Assembly: GCA_949316235.1 (NCBI GenBank)
Contig: OX438758.1
Coordinates: 3,071,731 to 3,135,730 of the forward strand
Direction: 5' to 3'
DNA length: 64,000 bases
Source of the DNA: Oegoconia quadripuncta
Taxonomy: Eukaryota > Arthropoda > Insecta > Lepidoptera > Autostichidae
Below are positions 45,252 to 56,035 of this stretch, one piece after another. The notes beneath the pieces were generated by a model. That model worked only from the letters and a program-made list of their open reading frames with translations. It was not told the DNA's origin and made no database searches. The translations under genes and the position numbers were made by a program. The first letter of the stretch is position 1. Every line of letters starts with the position of its first letter.

Positions 45252-48002
45252 AAAGATTTCTCTCGTCGATTATTTCACGATTCCAATAAATACCCTTAAG
45301 TAGGTTAAGTATAATGGTATTATCTTCTATTATTAAGGAAATTATCCGAAACTGTCGTTATTATTAAGCACATAATCCAAATTAGGTATGACTTGGGGAT
45401 ATTATAAGATTCTTAGCTGATGTGGCGGGAATAAATGATGTTATTTTGCCGTTCGTACTTCCTAATATGAAGATATCATAATTTCTATCCTTCAGATCAA
45501 TAAGAATAAAACAAACAAACAACAAATCATCTTCACTGAAGGTAGATGGTACTATACACTTGACTCTGTTACTAATTGCTACTTTGCAGCTCACACTAAT
45601 TGCTACCGGGTATGAGGCTGCCATAACCAAAACAATTCTCTACTTCAACTGTCACAGTGATATTGAGATGAAAAACTGATCAAGTGTGAGTCGACATGTT
45701 TCATAATTTTAGTACCTCTTTTGATGTGAAAAAATATACAAAGGAAGTTTTGATTAATAGAGCAATTTTGAAGCGACTGATTACTTCATAATTTATTGCA
45801 AAGGAACACCTATACGAAAAAAGGAAACAGTTTACAAGATATAGCATGTACGAAAGGGGTTAGCTAATCTTTAAAAAGAGATTTCTTCCAGCAAGACCCA
45901 CTGGTATAAAGAAAGATAGATTTAATAAAATTAACATAGACAGTGTGCACAGAGAAATAAAATTGTATTTAGGCCACCACTTTCTACAATTATCTACGAA
46001 ATTTCCTGCGAAAAACGGACGGATGAAGATGACTCTAAGTGTTCCGTTTTGCTAATTTTGGGTAAGGAACGCTACAAAACAACGTCTGAAGGTATTTACT
46101 TGATAGATTCCTCGGTATTCAGATTAACAATTACGCTCTAAGTATGATTACGGCTTTCATGGTTCAACCGAATCCACTCAAGATCGAGAACTTTCCTGAA
46201 TATCGATAACTAAAGGCATTCAATCCTTTTGAGCGCCTCTCATAACGATACTTTTCTTTTGTATTAACCTTCTAGCTTAGGACAGATTCCTTTGTTCACT
46301 CGCAGTCCGAACGGTATTTACCTGAAAACACATTATGTCCTTTCTTGGGACTAGAAATTTGTTATCAGTAAAGGTGATTGGATTTTATTACAATTTACAT
46401 CGAAATTTTAATCAAATAAATTTTTGAAATCTAGAAAAAAAAATCAAGTCGAATGGTTCTTTTTGTTTGAAAAGTATTTTTTTTTGTGATATTCAATAGA
46501 TCGATAAAGAAATCAAACAAATTAAAACAGAGAGCGAATGAAAAGAAAAAAAACAGAACACTTGGTCAAATGAGTTACCATTCAATACAATAATTGTGAA
46601 ATAAAAAAAAAATCTTTGCTTTTTTAATTTACTTAACCCTAAGAAACTGGCCGGCGTCAAAGCCGACAGCTGCCTTTTATAAAAACGTTAACAAATATTG
46701 CTTCATTTGAAAACAAGTATTTGTTAATTTGAACCTTATCCAATCGGAATAACCATTGGATCTCTTTGGTGGGGTGAATTAGGAACGCAGTAAATCTAAC
46801 GTTTGATTGATTTACAAACAAAAGTTTATGGGAGGGGAGGAAACGGGAATAAATGGGGGTAAATGTAAGCATATTTTATTCCCCCTTTGGTGTTAGTGTC
46901 AAAACCACGTCGGCTTAGTAGGGTTCCACCATTGGATACGCGTTGATGGTTGAGGTCAAATTAGGACGACCAAGACAGATCGGTGCGGCGGGACCTTTAT
47001 TGGATTTATTTCCTTGTCCCTAATTTCTCAGGTGCATTTATTATTGTTAGGAATCGTAATTTACTAGGTTTTTTTTATAAAATAAGAAGGTTATATATGA
47101 AGTAATATCTTTGTCATATATTTTTATCAAAGAGAAAAAATCTTATTTATTTTTATATATTTAAAGGCTGTGGGTATCAAAATTATATTAGCAATATCTT
47201 ATTAAATTAAACGCAAAGTCATTGTACCTTGGCACGGCAGGTTGATACGTTTAGGTTCGTTTTATTTTTAATGTTGACTCAAACATTGTTATGAGTTTTA
47301 TTAATTATTTGCTTTATTTATGTATTTGTTTATTATGTAGTTATTTATATATATTTAGTTATTTATGCTGATACCTCTATTATTAACTATAATGGTTTTA
47401 CCGTTTTATGTGTATTATGCATCTGTTTCCTATTCTCACCTAGGTACATATATTATTTTATTTAGTTCCGCTCTATTGTTGGTACCCCATCCCCTATAAC
47501 CTCCGGTAAGGTTGTTTGGAAGAGATAGGAAGGTACCTTTAAGAGATAACCTGAGCTTTGTACATATTTCTGACTGTTTCCTTTCTGTTTCCTTTCTGTT
47601 TCTTATGCATGGACTAACGTAATTGCTGCTTACTTTAATACTGATTGTACTTCATGAAGATGTTCCACACACATAGAAGATACATCCCCAAAATGTTGAC
47701 AGGTAGGTATACAATTTCCCTCACAGTCCGCCGCTTCTTGTGACCTGTTGCAACTTTTAGTACAAAAACTCTGAACTACAAATAATGAAGTTATATATAT
47801 CTAATATAATAAAATCCGCAGTGGTTCAACGTCTACAAAGCAACGGTAATATATCTAAAAACTAAAAACACTGTCTATATCGTGGCAGGTGTGCACTGAA
47901 CAGCAATTAAATAAACTACAATTAAAACATTTTTGAACTACAATTAAACGGCACTGAGCATACAAATAAAAATTCTTTGCCTATAAAAAATTAAAACCTT
48001 AC
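45252..48002. other. long repeat-poor AT-rich stretch; possible first intron
   Basis: Little recognisable transposon sequence except a weak LINE-T-like GGTTGTTTGGAAGAGATAGG at 47508. TTTCCTTTCTG is repeated at 47576-47600. The 82-codon minus ORF at 45382-45630 ends with ILGSTNGKITSFIPATSAKN and is unidentified. If 48003 is a true donor, this is intron on the minus strand. Confidence 0.4.
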
Positions 48003-48260
48003 CTTTTACAGCGCTGGCATATCTGTCGCCTTGGAGTGCACCTCCAAAAGACGTTCACAAAATACTTTCATCGCTACACATAATTTTTATTAACCAATAC
48101 ATCTATGCCACACAAACAGACATTTCTTCAACGAGATGAATCACCGAAGAATGCACTTTGTTTCACATAAAAATGTACACAGAACACAAAATCAACACAC
48201 TGTAACCACACTTTATTAACAATAATTCGTATTTCGATTCGTTAGAACTGATTTATTCGA
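48003..48260 (-). other. candidate noncoding first exon
   Basis: On the minus strand an initiator-like AATCAGTTCTAAC (complement 48246-48251) precedes ~245 nt of 5'-UTR-like sequence. It ends GCTGTAAAAG followed by a GTAAGG donor (complement 47997-48002). A short upstream ORF begins MKVFCERLLEVHSKATDMPA and stops before the donor. The only long coding frame is therefore downstream, if the transcript is real. Confidence 0.4.
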
Positions 48261-48702
48261 TTAGTTTCGACACAAGACAAAGTTTTTATTATAACAACAC
48301 GAGACGCGCGGTCACCGCGTAAAATCCAAAGGATGACTGGTAGACTGTGACAGATGTATAACCTAGCGGAATTAAAGGAACCCACGCGACCGCGTTCACG
48401 AAACAAACTGTTGCGCTCTCCAACTTTGCCAGGTTGCCGCGGGGAGATTTACTATAAACAAAACTCGAAAAACTTTGTGTTTAACTGTTTTTCGCATTAC
48501 ATTTCACTCGTATTTGGATTTGGTGCGAGTTGATTTGTTTTAAAAAAGCAGTGTGCGTGCCCGGAGCATGTTTACGAACGTAAATAAATGGGTTTTGTTT
48601 TCTTAAAAGTCACGAACGTGCAATGCAACCTCGGTTTCAGTTTCGGCTTCTTCTGCGTATCAACTAGTGTGAATGAGGCGCGGTCCGCAGTGCACTGAGT
48701 GG
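48261..48702 (-). promoter_or_regulatory. CpG-rich promoter-like block
   Basis: This is a GC-richer island (for example GACGCGCGGTCACCGCG, ACGCGACCGCGTTCACG, GGCGCGGTCCGCAG) inside AT-rich flanks and free of recognised repeats. CGCGGTCACCGCG near 48308-48320 is an odd palindrome. CACTCAGTGCACTG near 48690-48703 is a second initiator-like site. No TATA box is placed convincingly. Confidence 0.4.
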
Positions 48703-50160
48703 ACCGTGACTAACTTCAGGATAGCTAGGGAGGGGACATTTTGCTACCTGTAGATTTTGTAGAATGTGTTCATTTAATCGGATTTCAAAATGATTATTTT
48801 AGTCGAGGTGTCTACAGTCAATAATCTATAGGCATTGTTAAGAATTACTTTACGTGTAAAAATGTTTCTAAGAATAAACGATAAGCTATGTAAAGATAAA
48901 TAGTGACGGACTACCACTATCTTAGTATTATCGTGTAGTAAATGTTTGCTTGAGATTATCAGCTGTAGGTTATTTTTGTTTGCGTTATGGTGATAAAATA
49001 ATGTCCAATTTAGAACCGCGGTATGAAAACTATTCAAAGGACTGTTGAAATGAGAACGTCGGTATATAACAAGGACAAATTAGTTTTTAGGATTCCGTAA
49101 CAGGGCTAGTTTTTAATCGATTCGGTTCGGTATCGGGGCTTTAAAATATTGAATCGTATCGATTTGAAACTTTTCAATATCGAATCGACTGTCGAAATAT
49201 TTAGAAAAGGAATATTGAGGACGCGGTCAACTTGAGGTTAACTAACTAGTAACTATAGGACTTAGTTCAAGAAGAGCTAAACTCCAATTTTATCTGCAAG
49301 GTTAGACAGAAATGGCAATATAGTGGTGTCGATTCTGAAGTGGCCTCTAAAATTTAAATTTGAATTTAGAATGCTCTAAATCGATTTCCTATTTTACGTG
49401 GCATCTCTAAAATTTTAACTTTTCTAAAATTTGAAATTTACGCTAATCAATTAAATTTAGGTTTTAGTGATCATAATCTATTCTAGAAAGCCATCTAAGA
49501 CATATTATTATCGAAATTTAGTCGAGTCGAGTCGAGAAAATTAGAGAGTAGGTTTTTCCAGATTTATTAGGCTATCTACCGTCCAAAAAGTGTGAACTTT
49601 CTATCAGTCTTTTGTAGGGGTACAAAAGAATTTTCTAACATGTTTTATTTTGAATTCAAGGCCGCGGTTAAAAATAATGCCTAACCTTACCTTTTTAAAT
49701 ATGATTCTGTATAAGAATTTGTAATAATGCTGTTAATTCTATGTAAATAAATAAATTAAAAAAAAAACAAACGAAAGAAATAAAATAAATAAATATTTTT
49801 TCCAAAGTAAGGTTTCATTCTAGTACCTACCTAACTGAGTATGAATGCTTTCAAACAATTATTCTTTGATTGTAATATTAAACAAGTTAGTTGTCGAACG
49901 CGAAGAATTATTTTGATAGAAGAGATGTTTCTTAAAAGAATTTTCCCAGAATCTATAAAGATACATAATTATCTATAGCCTACTAGGCAAATTTGTAGTC
50001 AAAAACAAAAGCTTACTTAAATTACAAATTGCTGTAAAGCAATTCCATATATTATATCATTGATTAACAAACATTTAAAAACCTAGAAGAAAAAATATCT
50101 GATTTTGACTATGACAGATACAACGTCAATTCAATTTAGGCGTTCATAAGATACGTCAAT
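48703..50160. other. no firm feature
   Basis: GTCGAGTCGAGTCGAG at 49522-49537 is a small tandem. 49690-49770 ends AATAAATAAATT with an A-run and could be an old LINE end. TCGATTCGGTTCGGTATCGG near 49119 recurs loosely at 49151-49190. Confidence 0.4.
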
Positions 50161-50233
50161 AGGCTTTTTGGCGGGATCTCGGCGAGTGAAGTTGCAATTT
50201 TCTTTATAATTCTTATAATTTGTGCATTCTGAC
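50161..50233. repeat. 73-bp segment shared with 53975-54047
   Basis: AGGCTTTTTGGCGGGATCTC, then TGAAGTTGCAATTTTC and TTTGTGCATTCTGACT are the same at both places with one difference (GAGTGAA here, GAATGAA there). Confidence 0.85.
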
Positions 50234-50333
50234 TGTCTGGTCTGGAACCGCCTATTAGTTCCCAGGTCCTCCCTACTGCCGAAGAAGGTCGCCGCGGGGT
50301 TTTAGTGGTTACAAAGTTAACGGTATCCAGCTA

Positions 50334-50618
50334 TGTCTTGTGATTGGTCTCAAGTAAACGTGTGATTAATAAACCTAACTTGAGACCTGAAAAGCACGTG
50401 CATACTCAAGCAGTACTCACGTGAGTGGTACGCCGAGTTTCACGTATTAATAGACTAAACTCAAGACTATCATTCGCTGATTAGGCGATCACGTGAGAAG
50501 TGATCTCACCTCAAGATTGGTTTATAAATTAGCATGGAGCTTGATATAGATTCTTAAGACGTATCTCTGGTAATACAGCCTCAAGACTTGTATTGAGATT
50601 GATTTATTGATACGGGCC
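50334..50618 (+). mobile_element. PIF/Harbinger-like MITE, left-truncated
   Basis: From GTCTTGTGATTGGTCTCAAG to TTTATTGATACGGGCC, followed by TTA at 50619-50621. The left terminal repeat and its target duplication are missing. Confidence 0.75.
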
Positions 50619-50870
50619 TTAGGAAGCCTGCCGGTAATTTCACTGGCTCTCTTCTACAGCCGGTCACAAACAGCAAATATAGACAAGTAACGCCCACGAG
50701 CCCGCCTCCTAATAAAGTATGAGACCTAACACGCGGCAATGACAATTAAATTTAACCTTTGGCTTGTCAATACAAAGAGAATATGAATTAGTTGTGAACC
50801 TCATTATTAAAACTGGTCAAGTGTGAATCACAACTCGGGCAATGAGTGTTCCCTTGTCAGTTGTTCAAAA

Positions 50871-51208
50871 CAATACAATGCAATGCAATACAATACAATA
50901 CTTTACAATACAATACAATACAACACAACACAACACAACACAACACAACACAACACAACACAACACAACACAACACAACACAACACAACACAACACAACA
51001 CAACACAACACAACACAACACAACACAACACAACACAACACAACACAACACAACACAACACAACACAACACAACACAACACAACACAACACAACACAACA
51101 CAACACAACACAACACAACACAACACAACACAACACAACACAACACAACACAACACAACACAAAACACAATACACAACCAACACAACACAACACAACAAC
51201 ACACAACA
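50871..51208 (+). repeat. compound pentanucleotide satellite, CAATA then CAACA
   Basis: 50871-50920 is imperfect CAATA. 50921-51160 is 48 perfect CAACA units (240 bp). 51161-51208 is degenerate. Six overlapping ORFs of 99-157 codons across it are simply the open frames of the repeat. Confidence 0.95.
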
Positions 51209-51599
51209 TCTGAGTCAATAAACAATTTTTATTCATATTTATTTTTATTGCAGCAAAATGTAACTGCTTATTACTAAAATAACGTAATATAACTTTTAAA
51301 AGAACGTATCGTAACGAATCGTAATTATTAAACCCCAAAAAAAGAGAGAAGTTTCTTTAATAAATCCAAGTTTAACTTTTTACCTATCCGCAAAAGAAAG
51401 GAGGTGAATGTTTTTCAAACGGCTTGACCGATTCCGAAGTGAATTATGTCGTTAGATTCATCTTGATTCTTGGATTGTCATAGGATGCATTTTATGGTAA
51501 TTATAGTAAATCAACATAACGTCCGCAAAATACAAAAAATGCTGTCGGGTTTATTGGAGATTAAATATTTAATTACCTTCAATTTATATCATCACTGTC
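51209..51599. other. no recognisable feature
   Basis: CAAACGGCTTGACCGATTCC near 51417 is a common repeat motif. No more can be said. Confidence 0.4.
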
Positions 51600-51602
51600 T
51601 TA

Positions 51603-51906
51603 GGTCCGTATTAATAAACCATTCTCAAGATTGAGAACAGTCTTGAGACTTACTTGAGATCTGAAAAGCACGTGCATACTCAAGCAGTACTCACTTGAGA
51701 GGTGCACGTATTAATAAACGAAACTCAAGACTACCTATCATTCATTCGCCGCTGAGGCGAATACTTGAGAAGTGATTTCAGCTGAGTAGACTTCAAGATT
51801 GGTTTATAAATTAGCACGGAGCTTGAGACAGAGTCTACTGCTTAAGACGCATCTCGGTTGAGACAGCCTCAAGACTTGTATTGAGATTGGTTTATTAATA
51901 CGGGTC
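51603..51906 (+). mobile_element. PIF/Harbinger-like MITE, full length, TTA-flanked
   Basis: Left end GGTCCGTATTAATAAACC and right end GGTTTATTAATACGGGTC form ~25-bp inverted terminal repeats. TTA is present on both sides (51600-51602 and 51907-51909). It is 304 bp with no ORF. Copies at 42834 and 50334 share its interior. Confidence 0.85.
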
Positions 51907-51909
51907 TTA

Positions 51910-52439
51910 CAACTAACCCAAAACCGAATAAACAGTTATTCCTCATTCACGAAAGTCGCGGCCAAAGGAAGCAGTTTCTGACACAAATGGCTATGACAGA
52001 CAACGATGCGATTTGATGTGTTCCGTTTTATCAGTTTTGGTGCGGATCCCCAAAAATTAACTAATTGCGTTTGGTTGATGCAACACTGTTTACGTTTCCA
52101 CTAATTAACACTGTCTTGTTGATTTAAATCCGACGCGCGGTTCGATTGCTTTGTCGGCGGCCATTACTGTTAATTGACCCTTTATTGGTATCATAATGGA
52201 ATATTAATTTAATTCTATAATATATGTAGGTAGGTACATAAAATCGTAAGGTCAATCCACTCAGTGATCTAAGAAATCTCGAAAACTATTCGACGTATGA
52301 CGTCGATAATTAGCTGGTAGGTAGTTTGTAGATAAAAAATGTCAGTTAACGGATTTCTCGAAATTTCCCCGGGTATATGGTATATGGGATTGTGCGTGCG
52401 CAATTTCTAATAATCTAATATCAAACTTGTTCGCATGCC
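51910..52439. other. no recognisable feature
   Basis: Nothing can be supported. Confidence 0.45.
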
Positions 52440-53003
52440 AGGCTATTTAACAATTAATAATGAAATATTATAGTGCCTTTTCATAATAATAAAATCTGTT
52501 TTTAAAAAAAGCTTTTTTTTTTTTTTTTTATGCATAACGGGTTGGTACTTGACCTCAATCACACCTGGTGTTAAGTGAAGATGAGGTCGAAGATGGAAGC
52601 GTACTGACCCGGAAACCCCAACACATTTGGGGGACTGGCTATCTTATCTCTGACAACCGGAACACGACAATGCTATTAACATTGCTGCTTGGCGGCAGAT
52701 TTAGATAAGATGGTGGTAGCTAGCCAGGCGGACATTTAAAATGCCCTACCACCAACCAAATCGAGTACTTAAACATGTACCCCGCTGGGGATCGAACCCG
52801 CGACCTCCGAATCGTAAACTCAATGTTGTTTACATTGAGCCACGGAGGCGGTTAAAAGCTACCCCTCGACTTGCTATTTCTTCTTAGAGGAAAATTGCCT
52901 TTTGAACAAGCAATAGCCAAAGTACTTAGAGCGCGCGGCCCAATAAATATAAAATCTATTTTAAGTGTACCCTGTGTACTTACAACATAAAGCATTTTTG
53001 GCT
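52440..53003 (+). repeat. LINE-J 3' UTR split by a SINE-1
   Basis: Left part 52440-52512 (GGCTATTTAACAATTAATAA, AATAATAAAATCTGTTTTT) and right part 52854-53003 (CTACCCCTCGACTTGC, GCCTTTTGAACAAGCAATAG, GTGTACCCTGTGTACTTACA) are contiguous in the copy at 2973-3478. Confidence 0.85.
52513..52853 (-). mobile_element. SINE-1 nested in LINE-J
   Basis: Full length, with B box GGTTCGATCCC on the minus strand. AAAAGCT at 52507-52513 and 52854-52860 is the probable target duplication. Confidence 0.9.
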
Positions 53004-53072
53004 TTGACTGACATCCTCATTTTCCGCCAGGTGAGACTGTGATCGCATCCGGCCAATTATAAAAAAAAAAGA
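53004..53072 (+). repeat. LINE-C-like 3' tail
   Basis: CATCCTCATTTTCCGCCAGG, TGAGACTGTGATCGCATCCG, then an A-run; similar to the end of the LINE-C copies. Confidence 0.5.
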
Positions 53073-53107
53073 AGCAAATGCGATCTACTATTTAATATGC
53101 CCTCCGA

Positions 53108-53270
53108 ACCACGAAGCACTCGTGGCCCGGTCGCATTCGCTATTCGTTTTCGATTAGCGAAGTTAAGCAAGGTCGGCCGTAGTCAGCCCCTGGATGGGTG
53201 ACTAGTGATATTTTAATATGAGTGTTTCAGTACTTCGGAGGGCACGTTAAATAGTCGGTCTCAGTTATTT
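53108..53270 (+). mobile_element. 5S-SINE, best 5S-like head
   Basis: After CGCATTCGCTATTCGTTTTC the segment 53151-53211 reads GATTAGCGAAGTTAAGCAAG ... CCTGGATGGGTGACTAG. This is the core of 5S rRNA with its RNA polymerase III internal control region. ATTTTAATATGAGTGTTTC and GGAGGGCACGTTAAATAG follow. The 5' third and 3' end of a true 5S gene are absent, so this is a derived retroposon. Confidence 0.85.
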
Positions 53271-53329
53271 TCAATCAAAAACATTCACTCTCAGGTTGCA
53301 ACTAGTCAGACAGAAATCCATCAATCCGC

Positions 53330-53430
53330 ATATTTTTTATCCCGATAAAGTGAGTAGTTCCCGCGGGATAAACAAATTTCCGCGATAAAGTTATTCCATG
53401 CAGGCGAAGCCGGGAGCGGAAAGCTAGTGG
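53330..53430 (+). repeat. ACTA-repeat 3' half
   Basis: TTTTTTATCCCGATAAAGTG, TAGTTCCCGCGGGATAAACA and GCGGAAAGCTAGTGG match the right end of the copy at 59250. Confidence 0.7.
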
Positions 53431-53434
53431 CCCA

Positions 53435-53510
53435 TATAGCCTTTATCACTGAGTGAAGGCTGTACCCCAAAAGTGGGAATGTGTAAGGTTGTTGGTGAAA
53501 AATTTGTAAA
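53435..53510 (+). repeat. 5S-SINE 3' body fragment
   Basis: CTTTATCACTGAGTGAAGGC, TGTACCCCAAAAGTGGGAAT, GTGTAAGGTTG resemble the end of the fragment at 27350. Confidence 0.45.
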
Positions 53511-53513
53511 TGC

Positions 53514-53622
53514 CGCCAGTCACCCATCCAAATTCTGAGCACGTCAGAAGTTGCTTGACTTCACTAATCGCAATCGAAGATGGCCGGTGTAATTTACAAG
53601 GCTACTGTGACGTCACGAATCT
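53514..53622 (-). mobile_element. 5S-SINE head, second subfamily
   Basis: The minus strand reads CGATTGCGATTAGTGAAGTC, AAGCAACTTCTGACGTG, AATTTGGATGGGTGACTGGC. It is again a 5S core, but with a different upstream head (GTAAATTACACCGGCC) from the copy at 53108. Confidence 0.75.
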
Positions 53623-53974
53623 ACCCACCGTATGCAAAGAGAGGCATCAAAATAACCCGAGAACGATAAATCAAAATCACACGACATTTACTCAAAATGG
53701 CGTCGGCCCATTCACTCCGGCTTTCCCTGACTAATTGGGGGTCTCTCTGACGTATGGGCGAACCTTTGCCCAACTTTACCTTTAGTAATTAAAGGAAATC
53801 CCGACTCCGAGGAATTTAGATAGGGTGTGTGTAAAATTTATGTGAGAAAGTTACATTATGAGCATGTTGTAGGTGCATTTTAACATTACTAGGTGCTAAC
53901 CTTATGAGAGACAAATGTAATGATTTTCATCTGACTCATCACCAAGAGAGCGGATTCTAAATAAACAAAAAAAA
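53623..53974. other. no recognisable feature
   Basis: Nothing can be supported. Confidence 0.45.
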
Positions 53975-54200
53975 AGGCTTTTTGGCGGGATCTCGGCGAA
54001 TGAAGTTGCAATTTTCTTTATAATTCTTATAATTTGTGCATTCTGACTTTTGAAGCTTAATAATGGCAGGATATTGTGCAGCAAAAGTTAGTGATGGTGT
54101 ACAAGTGAAGGGAAGTGTAAATTAAAGTGCGTAACGGAGCTTTCGGGTTCCCACAAGAAGCCGCCAAAATCTTTTGTAAATCATTCTCCCACTTTACTGA
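53975..54200 (+). pseudogene. possible THAP-domain transposon relic
   Basis: The 73-bp shared segment (53975-54047) is followed by ATG at 54063 with MAGYCAAKVSDG. After a stop, a new frame gives VRNGAFGFPQEAAKIFCKSF. THAP zinc fingers begin with a C-x-x-x-x-C motif and later carry an F-P-K/R-type turn. Here the second Cys would be Ser. This is weak and decayed, but the repeated upstream segment supports a mobile origin. Confidence 0.3.
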
Positions 54201-54358
54201 AGAATGACTTGACCGCGACTAGACTCTGTTTACGCCAAGTATACGACGAATTACTTGTTTTGACTGAGACTGACTTATAAACTGAAGAAATAAGAGAAAT
54301 AAGACATGCCTGTATGGGCTCAGATCCCTTTGGCTTCTCCGAGAGGGAATAAAACGAA

Positions 54359-54420
54359 AAAAAATAAATAAAAAAATATCTTTAGATATACATACAGCGC
54401 CATCTAGTTTCATACTGAAC
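54359..54420 (-). repeat. SINE-2 3' fragment
   Basis: AAATATCTTTAGATATACAT, ACAGCGCCATCTAGTTTCAT is the SINE-2 terminus. Confidence 0.65.
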
Positions 54421-54451
54421 TACTAAGCTTTATTAATGACCGATTGATAGA

Positions 54452-54625
54452 GGAATGACACTGTCTGCGAAACCGACCATTACGAATTCGAATCCCGCTC
54501 GCGGTACGTGTTTGTGTGATGAATGCGAATTTTTATCCGAATCATGGATTTTTCATGTTTATCCTTTATCTAGTTTCCATAGTACAAGCTTTGCTTAGTT
54601 TGGGACTAGACAGTTTATATAAGTG
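54452..54625 (+). repeat. tRNA-derived SINE relic
   Basis: GAATTCGAATCCCGCTCG is B-box-like. TAGTTTCCATAGTACAAGC, then TTTGCTTAGTTTGGGACTAG is a SINE 3' segment known from Lepidoptera. Confidence 0.5.
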
Positions 54626-54734
54626 TCTGAAATAATTAAATATTTTAATAGATATTTAAATTTCATTATGAATAGCAGATGGTTGCTGTACAACGTTTTT
54701 TTTGTAAATACGTTTTATTGCACCCAAATATTAG

Positions 54735-55051
54735 ATTTTTTTTTATGCCCAATGGGTTAGCACTTGACCTCAATCCCACCTGATGGTGAAGATGAGGCCG
54801 AAGGTGGAAGCGTACTGACCCGGAAACCCCAACACATTTGGGGGACTGGCTATCTCTGACAACCGGAACACAACAATGCTATTAACATTGCTGCTTGGCG
54901 GCAGATTTAGATAAGATGGTGGTAGCTAGCCAGGCGGACATTTAAAATGCCCTACCACCAACCAAACCGAGTATTTAAACTTGAAGGGGAATCGAATCCG
55001 CGACCTCCGAATCGTAAATCCAATGTTGTTTACATTGAGCCACAGAAGCGG
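54735..55051 (-). mobile_element. SINE-1, slightly deleted
   Basis: Standard head and tail; ~10 bp lost after CACCTGATG and ~15 bp near GGCTATCTCTGAC. The B-box region is decayed (GATTCGATTCC). Confidence 0.85.
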
Positions 55052-55248
55052 ATATAACAGAGTACAAACGATAGGTTATGAACAAAGGGGGACTTATCTC
55101 TTTAAAATATCTTTTCCATCCAAATTGAGCCTTTAAAAAGGAAATGGAGTAAACTTTGAGTTCAACAGTAAATTTTGTGCATAAGAAATCAATGCTACAA
55201 AGTATATAATAAAACAAATAAAAGAAAAGATAACCATATATTGGGTAT

Positions 55249-55643
55249 TTACCTATGAAATTGGAGTTTGTTTCTTCATTTATCGTATGTACCAATTCCT
55301 GCGATTTTCAAAGTAATTTGTTTTTATTTGGAAAATGGAATATTATTTCAAGGTTTCACATGAAATATTTTTTAATTTCTGCGTTAAATCACATAATAAA
55401 ATAAATTTGAACAGAGCTCTTTTCATGTGCTTCCCATAATCATTTCTTAGATTCGCTGAAACTTTTATAAAGCGGTTACTTTTAAAAATTAACGCTGCCT
55501 ATACTTAACTTAATGTTATCCGATAATACACACAAAGTTTAGCTAAATTTGGATTTGCCGTAGCCAAAAAAAATCAATAATGTTTGTATGGAGAAAACAG
55601 TCTTAATGAAATTCTTCATACAAATCGCCAATTTCATAGGTAA
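55249..55643. mobile_element. 395-bp mariner-type MITE
   Basis: Left end TTACCTATGAAATTGGAG; the right end's reverse complement is TTACCTATGAAATTGGCG, extending to a GTATGAAGAA-type sequence. The first 15 bases equal the start of the mariner relic at 825. There is no ORF inside. Confidence 0.75.
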
Positions 55644-55683
55644 GGACCTAATAATATTTACCAAAACTTAATGTACTCTGCAT

Positions 55684-55932
55684 TTGTTTAGGAAAATTTG
55701 TGAAATACACAATGTAAATACAAAATATAAAAATAAACTTGCTGTCCATAGCAGTCGCTTACACAAAGTCACTAAGTCATTCAAGGCACAAATACACTTT
55801 TACAATAAGTTTCCGGTAGACATTCAAAATTTGCCTTTAAATAAATTTAAAACAACCATTAAACGGAAACTATGTGCCAAAGGCTATTATAAAATGTTTG
55901 ACTATCTGGATGATAAGAATGCATGGACATGA
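55684..55932 (+). pseudogene. LINE-J RT C-terminus
   Basis: 82 codons ending FYNKFPVDIQNLPLNKFKTT and YLDDKNAWT. This aligns along its length with the 2980-3216 relic (shared SRLHKV, FPVDIQNLP, YLDDK). The 3' UTR after the stop differs and runs AT-rich to about 56030. Confidence 0.75.
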
Positions 55933-56035
55933 ACCTAATAATAAACTTACATTAAATATAATACATAAATCTACTGCGAAATATACATAACATAAAATAT
56001 ATATTATAAAGCTACATACACAATAGAACCATAGA

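Noticed and set aside
50823..51338. Six overlapping ORFs of 99-157 codons on both strands
   Set aside because: They are the open frames of a pentanucleotide repeat (NTTQH and CCVVL periodicities), not genes.
53151..53211. 5S rRNA gene
   Set aside because: Only the internal control region is present; the 5' third and 3' end of 5S are missing and the flanks are repeat sequence.
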